64,000 nucleotides of DNA from Lateolabrax maculatus (Eukaryota > Chordata > Actinopteri > Acropomatiformes > Lateolabracidae). The notes beneath the pieces are model-generated. The model saw only the letters and a list, made by a program, of their open reading frames with translations, ran no database searches and was not told the DNA's origin. The DNA is taken from NCBI GenBank assembly GCA_031216445.1, contig CM062212.1, positions 2,295,001 through 2,359,000 of the forward strand. Direction: 5' to 3'. Positions 10,455-24,955 of this stretch are shown here, piece by piece (position 1 is the stretch's first letter; each line of letters opens with the position of its first letter). Made by a program: the position numbers and the translations under genes.

Positions 10455-13400
10455 CTGCAAGATGACGGCAACAACCGAACAGTTTAACACAGTTTAAACA
10501 AAAAGTGGGGAAATTTGATGCAGCAGAACCAGAGATATTGTATTTTTTATTTTTATTCCTCACTTTCTACCTTGTCCAAACCAGACGCCTACATTACCCA
10601 CAATGCAACTCAGCTGCTGATAGTTCTGTCAGAGATTGGAGTCCCTTTAAGTTTGATTGTTGCACATTCAGTAATAAATATTTAATGTTATCTAGAAATA
10701 ATTAATAATACATGGTTTTAGTTGGATTAACAAGAAATCCGGTTTCCATTATTGCGACAGGATTAGAGAAACCTGATTTCCCAGCTAGATTTTTTCTGTT
10801 GTAAATCGATTTCTTGGCCATGTGTACATGTAAAATGGTTTCTAATCTGGTTTTTACCTAAAGGCGTATCATTACAAAGACTTCATTCTCCATTCAAAGT
10901 CCAAATACAACTGAAACCAACGCAAAGTTGAACTCTGGAAATCTGAATAAGTCGTCCTTGAACACCAAATATTTGACTCTTTGTAAAGTTCAGACACACA
11001 AACAATACGACAAAATGAGATCTGATCACTGACACGCTCCACGTTTCTCTACATGTTTACAGTAACCAGGTTATTAAACTACTGCACAAGTGGAACCTGA
11101 TTCCTCTGATGATAGCTCTCACATACAGCTCAGGAGACTCCTTCACAACGTTGTTGTCATAAGATCAAAAAGTGTCTCATCAGCTGGTCCCTCTTTTCCT
11201 GGCAGCACTGGATTTTAGTTTTTTTCCCTGATTTTTCTATTTTTCTGAATGCCATCCATTTACTGTGACACCTCGCTCGTCCTGCTGCAGTGATTGTGAA
11301 GGTTTGTAAAAGTAAAAAGCGGTCTGCTGACCTGCAGCCAGGGGTGGCTCAGTGACTTGTCCACGCTGTAGCGCTTCCTCATCTTCACCTGCAGCAGGTT
11401 ATTAATGACGTCTGTGGCTGTGAGGAAGAACAAACACTGGTGTCAGAAAACTAAAAGGAACTGAGTGTTGAAGTTTCTTTAGTCAGTCAGGTTTCATGAC
11501 CCTTAAAGCCTTTTAAAAGATGTAAAATTCTCATTTCATCTCAACTCCTTTGCTGGAGAATTACATAATAATGATAATATAAAATAATAATAATCCGCAT
11601 GTCTGTTTCATTTTCAAAGGGAAAGTGAAAATACATTAAATTGTTAAAATAAAACCATTTTTAAAGATAAAATAACATGAAATGGTACATTCTTCTTTAC
11701 ATTAAATTGTGTCAGCAGTGTAGATCTTTTGATAAAAAACACAACATAAATAAAGTTTAAACTAATTAAGTATTATTTAAAAAAATCCTTAAAACATCAC
11801 ATCTATAAAGTGTCGGTTCCCTTTTATTTATTTAATTTAAAACTGATTTCCAGTCAACTACAACTTGTTCTGGTTTTATTATTATTTTATCTCCAGATTA
11901 AAAATAAACTAGAATAAGATAAAAAAAAACATTTTTTAGCTGGATTTTGAGGAGTTTTGTCCCCTTTGTGTGACTAAGACTTTATTATAACTTCGGTGGC
12001 TTTATATTTAGAACGCCAGGATTTAGGATTTGGTGGATGATCATTTATCACACGAGAGCCCCAAGCGTCCCTTACCCTCCTCTGAGATCTCCTTCCAGGG
12101 GTTGGGCGGGTACATGAAGGCGGCGTTCTGGATCTGGTCGTTGATGTCCTCGTCCTCGTTGAAGGGAAACGTCCCGCTCAGGCTGACGTAGATGATGACG
12201 CCCACCGACCACATGTCCAGAGACCGGTTGTAGCCTTTGCTGCGGAGCACCTCGGGCGCCAGATAGGCCGGCGTGCCGACCACCGAGCGACGGAACGACT
12301 TCTCCCCGATGATACGAGCAAAGCCGAAGTCGCAGAGCTTCACCTGGAGGACGAGAGGATGTTAAAGCTTGATGTGAGTAAGTTGTGATTGTGCTGCTGA
12401 GTCCCATCAAACATTTAAAACAACAGAAAGAAAAGAGCTTTAAGCTGTTCTAACCTGAGGGAAGGGTTCTGCGGAGGCCAGGAGAACGTTCTCAGGCTTC
12501 AGATCACAGTGGACGATGTTCTTGAAGTGGAGATGTCTGAGGGCCACCAGGATCTAAGGACGCAACATGTTCAAGCTGATTTAACAGTCAGCAGTCAGGA
12601 CAAAAACCAGAACCAAAACCAGTCAATTTGATAAATATGTGGTTGCAGAATTATACTTAATTTCTATCATATCTACCACCATGTTTAAAAATGCATTAAT
12701 AGATGCATTGATTAGTCAATCAGACAGACAGAAATTTAATCAGCAACTATTTTAATAATCGATTCATCATTTAAGTAAACATTCTCTGGTTCCAGCTTCT
12801 CTAATGTGAGTATTTGTTGTTTTTTTCTGTTTTATATCATTGTAAACTGAATATCTTTGACATCTTTGACACATGATCATGTCACCCTGGGATCTGGGAA
12901 ATGTTTGCTCTTCTTCTTGCTCTGTTTTTGGTCTCCACCAACCCCTGAGAAAAATGTCGGGCTCTTTAGCTGCTTGATGCTCCACTTTCTTCACCAGCTG
13001 GTCCCTACATGTGTCCATCTAGAGTTTTCAGGCCGGAAAACCACAACAACGAGCTGAAAACGTGCTCCGTTGAGGCGGAGGAAGCTGCAGAGCGACTCCT
13101 TTCACGTCGTCATTTGATCCTTGCAGCTTTAAAAACATGCTCCCTGTTATTCTTGCAGGGCTCAACAGCCACCCCCAAACTTCCCACCGTCACTCACCTG
13201 TGTGACCAGGAACTTGGTGAGGCGTTCGGGCAGCCGGCTCTTCTCGCTGGATAAAATCATCTCCAACATGTCCCCGTGAAGCTTCTCCATGACCACGAAC
13301 ACCTGCTCGGGCGTCTCAAACATGCACTCCAGGTTAACGATCCCGGGGTGGTGGAGGTTCTGTTGGGAACAGGAGGGGGACATTAAAAACTACCACATGC

Positions 13401-16400
13401 AAATGCTGTTTTAAGATGCAGGGAGTCGCTGTGCCGTACCTGGAGAATGGCCACCTCGTTCCTCAGCTGGCTCTCCTGCTTGGTGGGAAACCTCATCTTG
13501 TCGATGATTTTGATCGCCACGTCTCTGCCGGTCTTTCTGTGTTTACCTGCAGACGACCATCAGACACAGAATCAGATTTATTGACAATATATAGAAATAG
13601 AAATATAAGAAAGATAAAGAAAGTACTGCAAGTCAAGAAGTAAGTAAGTAAAAGGAATAACACAATGTGCAAGATAGTAATCAAAAGATGCGGGGAGAAG
13701 GGATCACATTTTAGCTCTCTACTGATATTTTTATTAATCTATAATTCAGTTTTATAGGGATCAGCAGGAATAAAAGGAAACAAACAATGATGATCCACAG
13801 ATGCAGGAATTTGAACATCGACTGTATATTTTCCCCACGTTTATGCATCAAACAAAGGTTTTCTGCCGTGTGTCTCACCTCCGTAGACGATCCCAAACTG
13901 TCCGGAGCCGAGGACCTCGTCAGCGAAGATCTGATACACTGAACTGATATCCTGGACAGCAAAGAGATCAGACAGGTGACGTGTTGTCCAATTAAACTCT
14001 TGAAAGTATATAAATGGGTAATTTTTCTGTCCTGATTATTAGTTAGAGACACCTATAAACTCTGTGACACTAGAATATGAAGATTATGTTTTGTGAGTAT
14101 GGAGGCCCAGAAGTGACAAATTGACATAGATTTCCATTAAAGTCTGCACAGACATTAATTGTCCCCAGAGGATGAATCTAAATGATCCTCTTATGTTTAC
14201 TGAGAGCCACCAAGTTAATAAAACGTTGGTTTGTTGACTGAATTCCCATCATGCTCAGCTGTACTCTGAGATTAACACTGCTGTAACATACTGATAGCAA
14301 AGCCTGTAGACTTAAGGTTGGTTTATTTTCAACATAAAAAGTTCCTTTCTTAAAACATATTTTACAGTAAGTATTAAAACATATGTATTCAATTATATTT
14401 TTGAGTGACGTTTCTCTCTCTATGACTCAATAAGGGGAAAACATCATCTCGAAAACTACATTTTTCCATCCTTCTCACCAGCTTTAAAAGTTCAACACAG
14501 GACATGTTTTAAATATGAGTTTGGTTTATCGTATCAGACATTTGTCATAACCTCAGTGAATAACTGGAACATTAGAAGATAATAGGAGTGATGACTTACC
14601 ACATTTTCTTGTATCTGGGAGTTGGACACTGATATGCTGATAGATAGTTCCTCTAAGGAGACACAAGACAAAAAAACACAGCATATAATACAGAATATAA
14701 ATGTACAAGCCACAGATAACGTGTGAACCTCCTCGTTTACAGCAGAGACGTGTGGGGTTTTATTTTTCTAACCTTCAAATCATTAAAATCTCATTTCCTA
14801 CGTTTCCCTGTTTGTTAAAGAAAGAGGTGACAGAGGAGATTTCCAGCTGAGATCAAACCAACAGATTTGTTTTGTTCAACGCGTGATGAAAGAACGCCGA
14901 GGCGGTTTCCAGCTGGGAAGACGATCTCCAAATCATTTTCCAGATTTCCCAAAAATAAAAGCCTGTATTTCCTGCCTCTGTTTCACTGTATTTAACTATT
15001 GTGTACATGCACATGTAAAAAGGAAACTCTCACAAACTGTTGCATGCTGCGTCAATTCAGCCTGACACTAAAACAGCAGACGGTGCGTTACGTGTAGAGG
15101 AAACCTGCTGCTGCGAGTGAGTTTCCACTGATGACCCGATATTGATTTCAGATCGCCGGCGGGGTTTTGATTGGGTCATCCCTCTGCGATCGATACCAAC
15201 AGTCTGCTGTAGGTACGCAGCCTGTTGATATTCAGGTCATCGGTTAGGTCGTCATTCACAGAGTTTATGTAACTTTATCGACAGAAATGTAAACTGTGGG
15301 AAGTCCAGATCTGTTCATTCTTAAATAGCAGATCTCAATGAAAAAGGCCTTTGTTTCCCATGTTTATATATGATCATATTTTAGTCAGAAATCTCTCTGT
15401 TCTCCTTGTTTACTTCGTGCTGATAACAATTCCTCCAACTGTTTCACATTAAAAGCCTTTCAGCGGTTAAAGGAGCAGAATCCATTCCCAACCCTGGAGG
15501 GCTTTTACTTTGAATAACAGCAGGAAGTGTTGAGTTTAATCTACAGGAGCTTAAAGGAATAATTTGACATTTTTGGAAATATGTTTATAAGCCTTCGTTC
15601 CCAGAGTTAGAGGAGAAGATTGATATTAATATCACATTTTTACAGTCTCATGTGTTACATCTCAAATGTTAAAATGTCAAAACAAGACTTCAGGAAGCTG
15701 CACCTGGCTGCTGATAACTCCCCCTAAATTCACTAACTGTGGTTTTCACATTTCTGTTTGTGTACATATTAAACAAAAGAGATACAACAAGTTAATTAGT
15801 GAGATTTTGAGGTGCTGAAGGTGTATTTCTTAACTCTGGACAAAGCCAGGTGAGCTGTTCCCCTGCTTCCAGTTAGTTAATGTTAAACTAGGCTAATCTT
15901 TGCTTGACTCTTGGGCGAAAAAATGGAGAAGCATATTTCCCAAAATGTGAAATTGTTCCTTTAAAAATCTTCCCATCAGTTCCCATCCCTGGAAGTTTCA
16001 TGTCTCATTAAGACGAGACATTAATGAACAGAAAATGAACTGACTTCATTTTGTGCTGCTTGGCTTTCCAAACACCAGCAGATGTTTTCTTCCATTCATA
16101 ATCGTGTTTTTCATTTTTTAATTTCATTCTTACCACAGTTTCTTGGAAGAGGACAATAGTGGAGCCCTTAGTGTTAATTATTAAAGTCATTATGAAATTA
16201 ATGCTGTAAATACAGACAAAACATAATAAAATATTCTTGGCTTTGTGAAATAAAAACATACTTTTTTAAATAAAATATAAATCATCTGGAATAAAATCAG
16301 TTACTGTGAAAATAAGCAGGTTGAAGTAACATTTCATAATATTTCGTAATTCGAAGTTACATTACATGTTTGGATCTCTATAGACAGATGAAACAGATGC

Positions 16401-19400
16401 AAACAGAAGTAAACCAATCCGAACACGCTGATTGTGAACGCAGCATTAGTGTTTGCGTGTCTGCTGATCAATGAGTTTATGTAACTTTATTGACACTCGT
16501 ATATCTGTATTAGAGCTTCAGTGTGTTTGATAATGTAGTTTAATTTGCCTGTTTTTAAATTCCTGTCATCTTTTTGGTTTTATGTTACTGTTTTTATGTA
16601 TTTTTATGTTTTATTGCAGTGACAAAGGTTCACTGTTGGACTGTTTGTCATTGAGATGTTCAACTAAACCCCAAAAAAAGGCCATGTTACATCATATGTC
16701 CATTAACTTATTGATGTGTGTTGCTGTAATTTCATTACAAAACAAAACATCTATTTTTGGAAAGAAACTGACATTAATTACTCAACAGGTGGAAAACACA
16801 GACTGCATCCTCTTAAGTACAACTGTTTTATAACACTGAGGCTCTACCATAATAGTTAATGGTGATTTGTTTTAATACCATGAGGTCCATTTGGGTATTT
16901 AGTGCTGGAGATCTCATTTTGGGATGAAACTTAAAACTCTTATTTTCAGACAAAAAGACACTTAAACCCGCGATGAATCAGAGCGGAAAATCCTCTGAAA
17001 TCCCTTCAATCACGTTAAAATGTCGGCCTGTGTGTGTGTGAGTGTGTGAGTGTGTGAGTGTGTGAGTGTGTGTGTGTGTGTGTGGGGGGGGGGGGGTTGT
17101 ATAACATTATTTCAGGAAGCTCCTCACAGACAAAATCCACACATCCATTAAAACATAAAAACATATCGGAGTCTAATCTGATTTGAGAAGTGAGTCCATT
17201 ACTGAGTCAGAGGGTAAAGTAAGTGCAGTAAGATTGACGGGGTTGTGGGTTCAATTCCTCCTAAAGCTCAATAGGTGGCGCAAAAACACAAAATCTGCCT
17301 TTTGTTTAATATTAGATATCAATGAATGAATATATGCACATATATTAATATCAGCATGCAAGTTTTTTATCCCCTTTAACAACAGTAACTCACGGAGTTC
17401 CTCAGGGATAATATTCAGGACCGATCTTATTTTCTTAACACTTCCTCGAGGACAACGTCGGGATTGACATGTTAAAGGATATGTCTGGTGATATTTTATA
17501 TTTCTCTTATTGTCAATAAACTCCATGCAAGGACTAAGACCAACAAATTAATCGCACTCTGCAGTATGTAAGAGCCTTTACATGGATGAGGTGTATCCAT
17601 CTTCACTCACCTGTCCTGCTTAATCAACTCATCAAGACGTCAAAGACATCCAGACAACTTTATTCATATTTATCAATGTGCTCTTATTGTTTTTTTCCTG
17701 TTATTTCGGGGGATTGAATCACTTTGACTACAGTGGAATTAAATTTTAAACTGATTTCACCACCAAAGGACTCCATTTAAAACAAACAGCCCCAGTTCTT
17801 TTTTAGGAGAACGTTTAGCTATATTGTTATTTTATATATTTTTATTCAAGTTGGACTAAAGTGGCAGTTACTCACTGTGGACCTTCCCTTGGCCGGGCCC
17901 GGTGACGACGCTGGCCTTGGGCGTGACGGGCATCATCGCCTGTCGGATGGCCTTCTCCCAGCTCTGGCCCACGTCCCGCCCCACACCGGACGCCGCCAGG
18001 ACGGGGTTGTGATGCAGGCCGCCGTTGTCCTCCCCGACGTAGTACACCATGTTGGCCGTGATCACCTCGAAGCAGTGACGGTTGCTGCCCTGGGGCAGGC
18101 TGCCGAAGTCCTGCGCCGGCTCCACCTGGAGGATCTCAGACAGGGGGATCTCCTGTTGCATACACAGAAAGTAAAACAGAAAATTAAATTCCTCTCCGCG
18201 TCACAGGTCACATGGAGGGATGAAAGACCAAAGCAATCAAAAAACGTTCCTCTTGTTGGACGAACCTCCACTTTCAGCTCAGAAACCCAAACATCTGCAC
18301 TAAAACATCTCCTCTCTTTAAATTCTGGTAAATTATATTTGTCAGAACCATTTCAGCCAATAAGAAGCATCCACAAGGTCTTAAAATAATCAGGACACAG
18401 CTTCAGCTGATCCCAGCTCCCTCCATCCCGACACCTCTCCTCTCTCTGCTGAGCTGCGAGGAGCTCTTTGAATTTCAGTGTTTCAAACTTCCCTTCCTTC
18501 CTCTTCTGGCAGAGTGCACCCTCCTCCTCCGCCCCTCCAAAAGCCCTGAACGCTGCCAGATCAAACACATAAAGGAGAACGATCGGCCCAGTGGTGTCTT
18601 CATGCCCCTCCGTGTCATCTGAAGGTTTTGTGTTTAGCCAAGCCCCCCACCCCTCCCCCTCCCCCCACCGCCGACCACAAACTCCGATCCGCTTCTATTC
18701 GTCCTGCCGCGCTGATTAAAAGGCAGGACGTGCCTCGACCGCTTTGGGCACGAGGCAGCGTGGCGACGAGCCAGACGGACGGCAGGGAAGCGACCCCGAA
18801 GCGACCAAAAACCAGCCACAAATCCCCCCCCCCCCCTCCCACGCCCCGCGACCGCTTTCTCTTCAAAGGAAGGTTTCTGCAGCGCTTTGTGGTGAAGGTC
18901 GACAGGTCGCTGGCAGACACGAGATGAAAGGAGGTGGAGTATGAGAGAGGAAGATGATAGAGAATGAAAAGAGCTGCAGCTGTACTGACCTGCCCTGGCC
19001 TGAATTCACAAGATCATTTGATATTTCAAGGAAACTCATTTTTTTCCTTCCTGGAAATTTCAAATTGGATCAACAAAAGTTGCTCAGAGAAACTTTTGCC
19101 TCCTGAGTTTATGAATTCAACCTTTAATCTTCTGTTTAATTCCTGATCTCACACCAACACCGACTGGTCGTTGTGAAAGCAACAGTATTGATGTTTCTAG
19201 TGCAGAAACAGTTGATTAATAAGTTTGTCGATCAACAGAAAATAGTTTCAGTCATTCTCTGGTTCCAGCTTCTCAAATGTGAGGATTTGCTGCTTTTCTT
19301 TTGCGTTTCTGCACAATATTTTTAGCACGTCCCCCCCCCGATCCATACAGTCAGTCAGTGTGTCGGTCCGTAGTTTTGGGAAACACAGCAGATACTACGG

Positions 19401-22400
19401 ACGGGAGAGATGACGCGACACTTTTCATTGTGGTGTGTGATGGTTTATAAAGAAAAAAAGACAAACAGACACGGAGGAAGATTTAGAGGAAGCTCCATCT
19501 TTGTTCTTTTGGTAAGTGAAGATTGTAGAAGAGACCGAATGGAAACTGGCCTTTGAATAAACAACTAAAATAACAACTTCAGATATTCTACACATCAAAT
19601 CCTGACGAGTGATTGCATGGCGCTGTCAATAAATAACCTAAACCTTGAGCTTCGAAGTTCACTCCTGGCCTTGGAAACGGATGTTGATGGAACAATCTCA
19701 CCACAAGGCCCATGTAGTATTCCCCCTTATATTTCAATGTTGTACATCAAATCTCAAATAAGCTGAGGCCTCTGTGCTACACTCACTTAAAATATGTTGT
19801 TTTTGTTGTGTAAGTAAGTGTTTCTCATATTTTTCTTTTCTAAAGTTTCCTGAGTGCAAGGTTACAACTTACTGCAAAGATCTCGACCTGATAAGAATAA
19901 TTACAGTGAATAATGTGGTAATAATTAGACAGCGAAGTGTGCTAATGTCTCATGAACCTGACTCCCTCCAGTCTTCACTTCACGTTGCTGCTTTGTTTGG
20001 CCGAGCAGCTGAAACCGGATCCGAGCCGACCGGGTCTCCTACCTTGTAAAACTTGGCTCCACTGTCATTCTGAAACAGAGTCAGACTCTTGCTGTCCAGC
20101 CTCCAGTAATGTCTCTTCCTCTGCGAAGACAAAGAAGTTCATGAGGGTAAAAACTTCATAGATTCAATAGCGTTTTATTTCAACATATACACACGTATAT
20201 GGTCGATTTCAGAGCTCTTCTTTCACAGTTTGAAGTACTTTACGTGAATAGTTCCTTTTTATTTTCCACTTTTTCTCCACTTCATTTCAGAGTCAATATT
20301 GAACTTTTTACTCCACTACATTTATTTGACAGATTTAGGTACTTCAATCAAGATTTTATATACAGTTTACTACCCAACAGTATATAAAGTAGATAAAAGT
20401 ATATCCACCCCGACCAGCTGCAACATTGAAGTACCACTTACATATTATTACATCAATAACAATGATTATATAATATAACATGATGGGGGCCATTCTGCAC
20501 AACGAGTCCTTTTACTTTTGAAACTTTAAAATTATAACCCTTTAGATTTTTATGAGTTTGTTTGGCTGCACTGGAATACAAGTTTTTCTGTTGGATTTCT
20601 GACCAAAAACCTGCTAAAGAAGTTGTTTGTTGTGGTTATTAGATTAGAAACTTATGTTACTTATTAATGTTCAGTGTTATAATTAAAGTGTAATAGTTTC
20701 TTCTTACATTAGCAGAGGTGGTGTGCCTCCACAGTAACCACTAAAACTACCACTATGTAAATTTATCAGGATAAACGTACGTTTGGTGTCTATGTCATAC
20801 ATATTTCCTGCTGCATATTTCCTTTATTGTTGGTGTGTGCATGTTTGATGTGTATTTTGTCTTCTCACCAGGTTGTCGTGGCTGGTGTAGTGGACCATCC
20901 AGCCCTCTTTAACCACTGTGGAGCTTTTCCTCTTGGTGTGTTTGATGGACTGAACCACACGCATCAGAGGGATGTTAGTGCTGGTCGACGGGCTGCATGT
21001 GAACAAATAAAAACACACAGAAACACAAACACAGACATTTTAGAAAATGCAACAACTCAAACGATTAAGAATATCATCTTTCTGACTTAAATGGACAAAC
21101 TATCCCCAACAGAAACTGTCTGTGGGGTCGTTGATCAATAAGCATCTCAAACTGCCAGATATTACCACTAAAATGTATCATTCTAACATGAACAAATCAA
21201 AGCAAAACTGTCTTATTAGGATTAGTAAAGCCACCGCAATGAGGTTTTTGAAATGTGATTCCTATTTAACATTTTACAGTAAATTCGAGAGGAACTAAAA
21301 CTATTTACAGGCGTAATTATCTGCCCTTTTCTATTGAAAAAAGTATTTCAAAACACTAAAAACAATATAAATACAATATCCAATAAAGTATCTGAGTGAT
21401 CCGAAAGAAGAACTGCTAAGCATTTAGCAGGAGTTAAAATTCTTCATTATGCTGCAGCATTTATTTAAAATGAGTTAATATCAGCCACCATAAGCTTATG
21501 ACAGACCAAGTAAAGCAGTAAAAACCCTGATTATATTGAATTGATTTGTAACAATAAGAATGTATTATTTCTTCAGTCAAAAGTTAAAGTTAGTGCCACT
21601 AAAACCTGATTAAAATTATATTGCTTTTACATTTTTATAGAGAAAATCTAAAGTGTCAATTTATTCAAAACACAACTTGACTTAAATTAATCATGTGTAT
21701 GTTGAAATAGAAGTATCATAAAGTTGGCCGTCAGGTTTAAGATGAAGCCGGCGTTTCATCTAAAAGTTTCCAGTTTCCACTTTCAGTCTCCGTCCGTCTT
21801 ATTCCTGACCGAGCGTCACCTGATGGCTCTGAGCGTCTCGTCGTCCTTCTCGCCGTCGGTGCAGGGACCCTCGTTGAAGAAGAGCTTGTCGTCGGGGGTG
21901 GACAGCTCGTCCTGCTCGTCCATGCTGTGACCGCCGTCACTGTTCATGTCGCAGTTGTCCACCTCCATGGTCGCCTCGGAGTCCAGACTGGGACTGGCCG
22001 GTTCTGCAGAGACACAAAGTCAAGAGTCTGAGAACAAGACTTAAAACGAACAAACACCAGAGAGTAAAGAGAGTAAAACTAAAGTTGTTATTGAGCTGCA
22101 GTTCCTCCTATAACCACAAGATGTCCGCTGCAAAAAAAACCCTGAAAACTGCATTGAAGTGAATGGGAAAACCTCTATATTCTCATTCTAGAAATAATGA
22201 ATAATATTGAACTTAAATAGCACTTTCCTAAACAAACACAGCCGAACACACAAATGTCATAATGTTTGTACTTTCTGTACTTATTCAGTCATCAAATTTA
22301 GATTCATTTGGGTGAGAAATTATTGATTTAAATGTCAAATATGTTCGAATATACATCGAATCTACCAGTGGCACTGATATCTATGTGGCATTTTAAACTT

Positions 22401-24449
22401 AAGATATAATTATTTATAACTCTCAGTAACAAATAGAATATGTGTTTCTGCCAAATTGGTCTAAAGGTAAAGTTACTTCATGTGTTTACCATCTGTCCAT
22501 TTTTAGCTCCTTGTATGTACAGATCTCGCCACACTCTAATGAAAAATCATAAATATATGTAAATTAAAAAGAACAGAGGCAGTGTGGTGTATGACATTAG
22601 ACAGGAACAGTGAACTCACCTCCATTAAAGTCGACCTCGCCGAGGCAGTCTCGAGGTACTTTGGCCGCACATCTCTTATGGCAGTTAAATTTACAATCTA
22701 AAGTAGAAAACATACAATCAAACATTCATCCATCTGAGAAAAAGTGATCGTAAAGTTTGCCTGCTGACTTATTTTGTCAATTTTTTTGAATAATAGTTTA
22801 ATAAAGAGAACAAATCATTGATTTTAGATCGTAGTTCGCTTTGCTTCGTCACCTTTGCACTGCATCCCCTGGCGGAAGAGGCCCTTCAGCAGGCGCTTGC
22901 AGAACTGGCAGATGGTGGGTCGAGTGTAGGTGTGGACGGAGAAGGTGTGGGGGACTTTGACCCGACCCAGCACCATCTTCTCCATCCAGATGGGACGACC
23001 GCTCAGCAGGGAGTTACGCTTCCCGGCACCCAGGAGGGGGCGCTGTTTCAACCAGGAGGGGAGAAAAGATGCAGGGTTGAAAAGTTAGGAGTGTGTTTGC
23101 GTTCAGAAGTACATTTTGAATGATTGGTTACAGTTTGAGCCCGTCTGAAACTGGATTTTTGAGGATATTTGAGAGTGTAAAGACAAAGTGAAAGACATTT
23201 CAAGACCTGCAGACACCCTGACATGTTTTATTTTCTTCACGCTCTACTTTAAAGCTCCTGAAGGGAAACGAAGGGGAACAATCAGGGTTCAGGAGGTTCG
23301 GCTGAGACATCAGATTTGGAGAACTGTTCCCTCACCGTGAAAGTAGAGCACAGATGAAATCTCTTCTATCCACTAGAACAATGGCTGTCCTTGTACAACA
23401 TGCAGCTTATAGACCGCAGTCCTGGCAAGAGCAGGAAGCATGTGACACAATGGGCCTGAATTAGTACAGAACAGTTTGATAATCTACCTTCTCACATCAC
23501 AGCCGGATTTATCACATTTGTACAAACCTTGTGACATCTAATGAAAGTCCAAATTATCTATAAAGTGCTTTAAACACGACATATGTGATAATGTGTTTTG
23601 ATGTAAAGGTTTTATGGAGCAGAAACATGGATCCTCTAAACCTGATGAGGCCTCCCAGAGTGCACGCTGTTTTTGTTTACATGCATGAAATGCCAGAGGG
23701 GACAATGAAATTACTTTAACCTTTAAACTGCTGCCTGAACATGTCGGCGTGCTGATTTTCTTAAAACAAACATGCTCTTGTCTCCTGCCAGAAATATAGA
23801 ATTTGTTCCTCTGAAGATGTTTAAAGAGGTTTTTTTTTATTTATTTTTTTAACCATCTTTTGGCTTTCAGACATTTTCACTTTAACTTGACAAGGACATT
23901 ATTATAAATCAAGGACTCATTCTGCTTCTTTTTGTCATTTGTACTGTATATTCTTCACTTCAGCTGAATGTAAGTACAGAACTGTTATTACAATGAGCTG
24001 ATTTATTTTTTCATTAAAGAGTTTTTTGGGCGTTTAAAGGCCTTTAAAAATCTATAAAAATCTCATTTAATGCCTTAAGGGCTGTAAAATCAGCTGTTAC
24101 ATGTGGCCATAGTGATCAAGACATCAAGTTTTTGGGTGTTTTGAGTGGCAGAAAGATGAGGGGCAAAGACCTTAAAACATGAAAACATATGTATGTAGTG
24201 TAACTGCTTGGTTCCTGTAGTCTGGGTAGGGGATTAGTAAAACCTGATTTGCCCAAGTAGATTTCTCCTGGAGAATCTGAATATGCAGAAGAGTGACTGG
24301 GTTTCTGCGTCCTTGTATTTAAAATAATTAAAAGTCTGAATAAACTAATGCAAAGCAGCCTTTAGAAGTCAATTACCCAGTTAACCTGTTTTATTTCTGC
24401 GTAACCTGGTTCCATAAGGGAGCACTGAATGTGAATGGCTTGATAGCAG

Positions 24450-24491
<42 letters not shown>

Positions 24492-24526
24492 TGTGTTTGT
24501 GTGTGTGTGTTTGTGTGTGTGTGGGT

Positions 24527-24568
<42 letters not shown>

Positions 24569-24685
24569 TTAACAGTGTGATGGAGCTGATAAAAGTTTGT
24601 TCCAGTTAGTGTGAAGCTCTGACTGTGATTCACTTTGTTCGCTGGTTTGAACAGGATGGAAAATCCAGTGGTCTGCCTCCAGGCA

Positions 24686-24741
<56 letters not shown>

Positions 24742-24913
24742 CGGGTATTACCAATGTTGTGGGGACATAAATCTGTTCACACAGTCACATTGTGGGAACT
24801 CGTCTTTCTTAAGGGGACAAAATGCAAGTCTCCATAACATAAATCATTAAATTCTAGGGTGAAGACTTGGTGTAAGGTTAGGGCGAGGTTAGGTTTAGGC
24901 ATGTAGTGGTTAT

Positions 24914-24955
<42 letters not shown>

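Larger units (their letters stand above)
14653..17875. other. prkd3: prkd3 intron without coding sequence
   Basis: 3.2 kb of AT-rich intron. It holds the TTAA-flanked element at 15551-15964 and a TG/TGAG repeat ending in a G run at 17030-17096. No exon seen. Confidence 0.7.
18153..20042. other. prkd3: prkd3 intron without coding sequence, with GC/CpG-rich patch
   Basis: No exon found. Around 18620-18900 the sequence turns GC- and CpG-rich with C runs of 5 to 13. This could be an internal regulatory element or promoter, but nothing proves it. An ATTAATCG-type repeat lies at 19195-19320. Confidence 0.6.

Noticed and set aside
17195..17262. tRNA-like B-box word (GGGTTCAATTCC) that might mark a tRNA or tRNA-derived SINE
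   Set aside because: No cloverleaf could be drawn and the A-box region does not fit. At most it is a decayed SINE head.
18615..18944. Several overlapping open frames around 18.6-18.9 kb
   Set aside because: Proline, glycine and arginine runs from C/G homopolymers inside a prkd3 intron; no domain.
24391..24850. His/Thr and Cys/Val repeat open frames
   Set aside because: Translations of TG/CA microsatellites.
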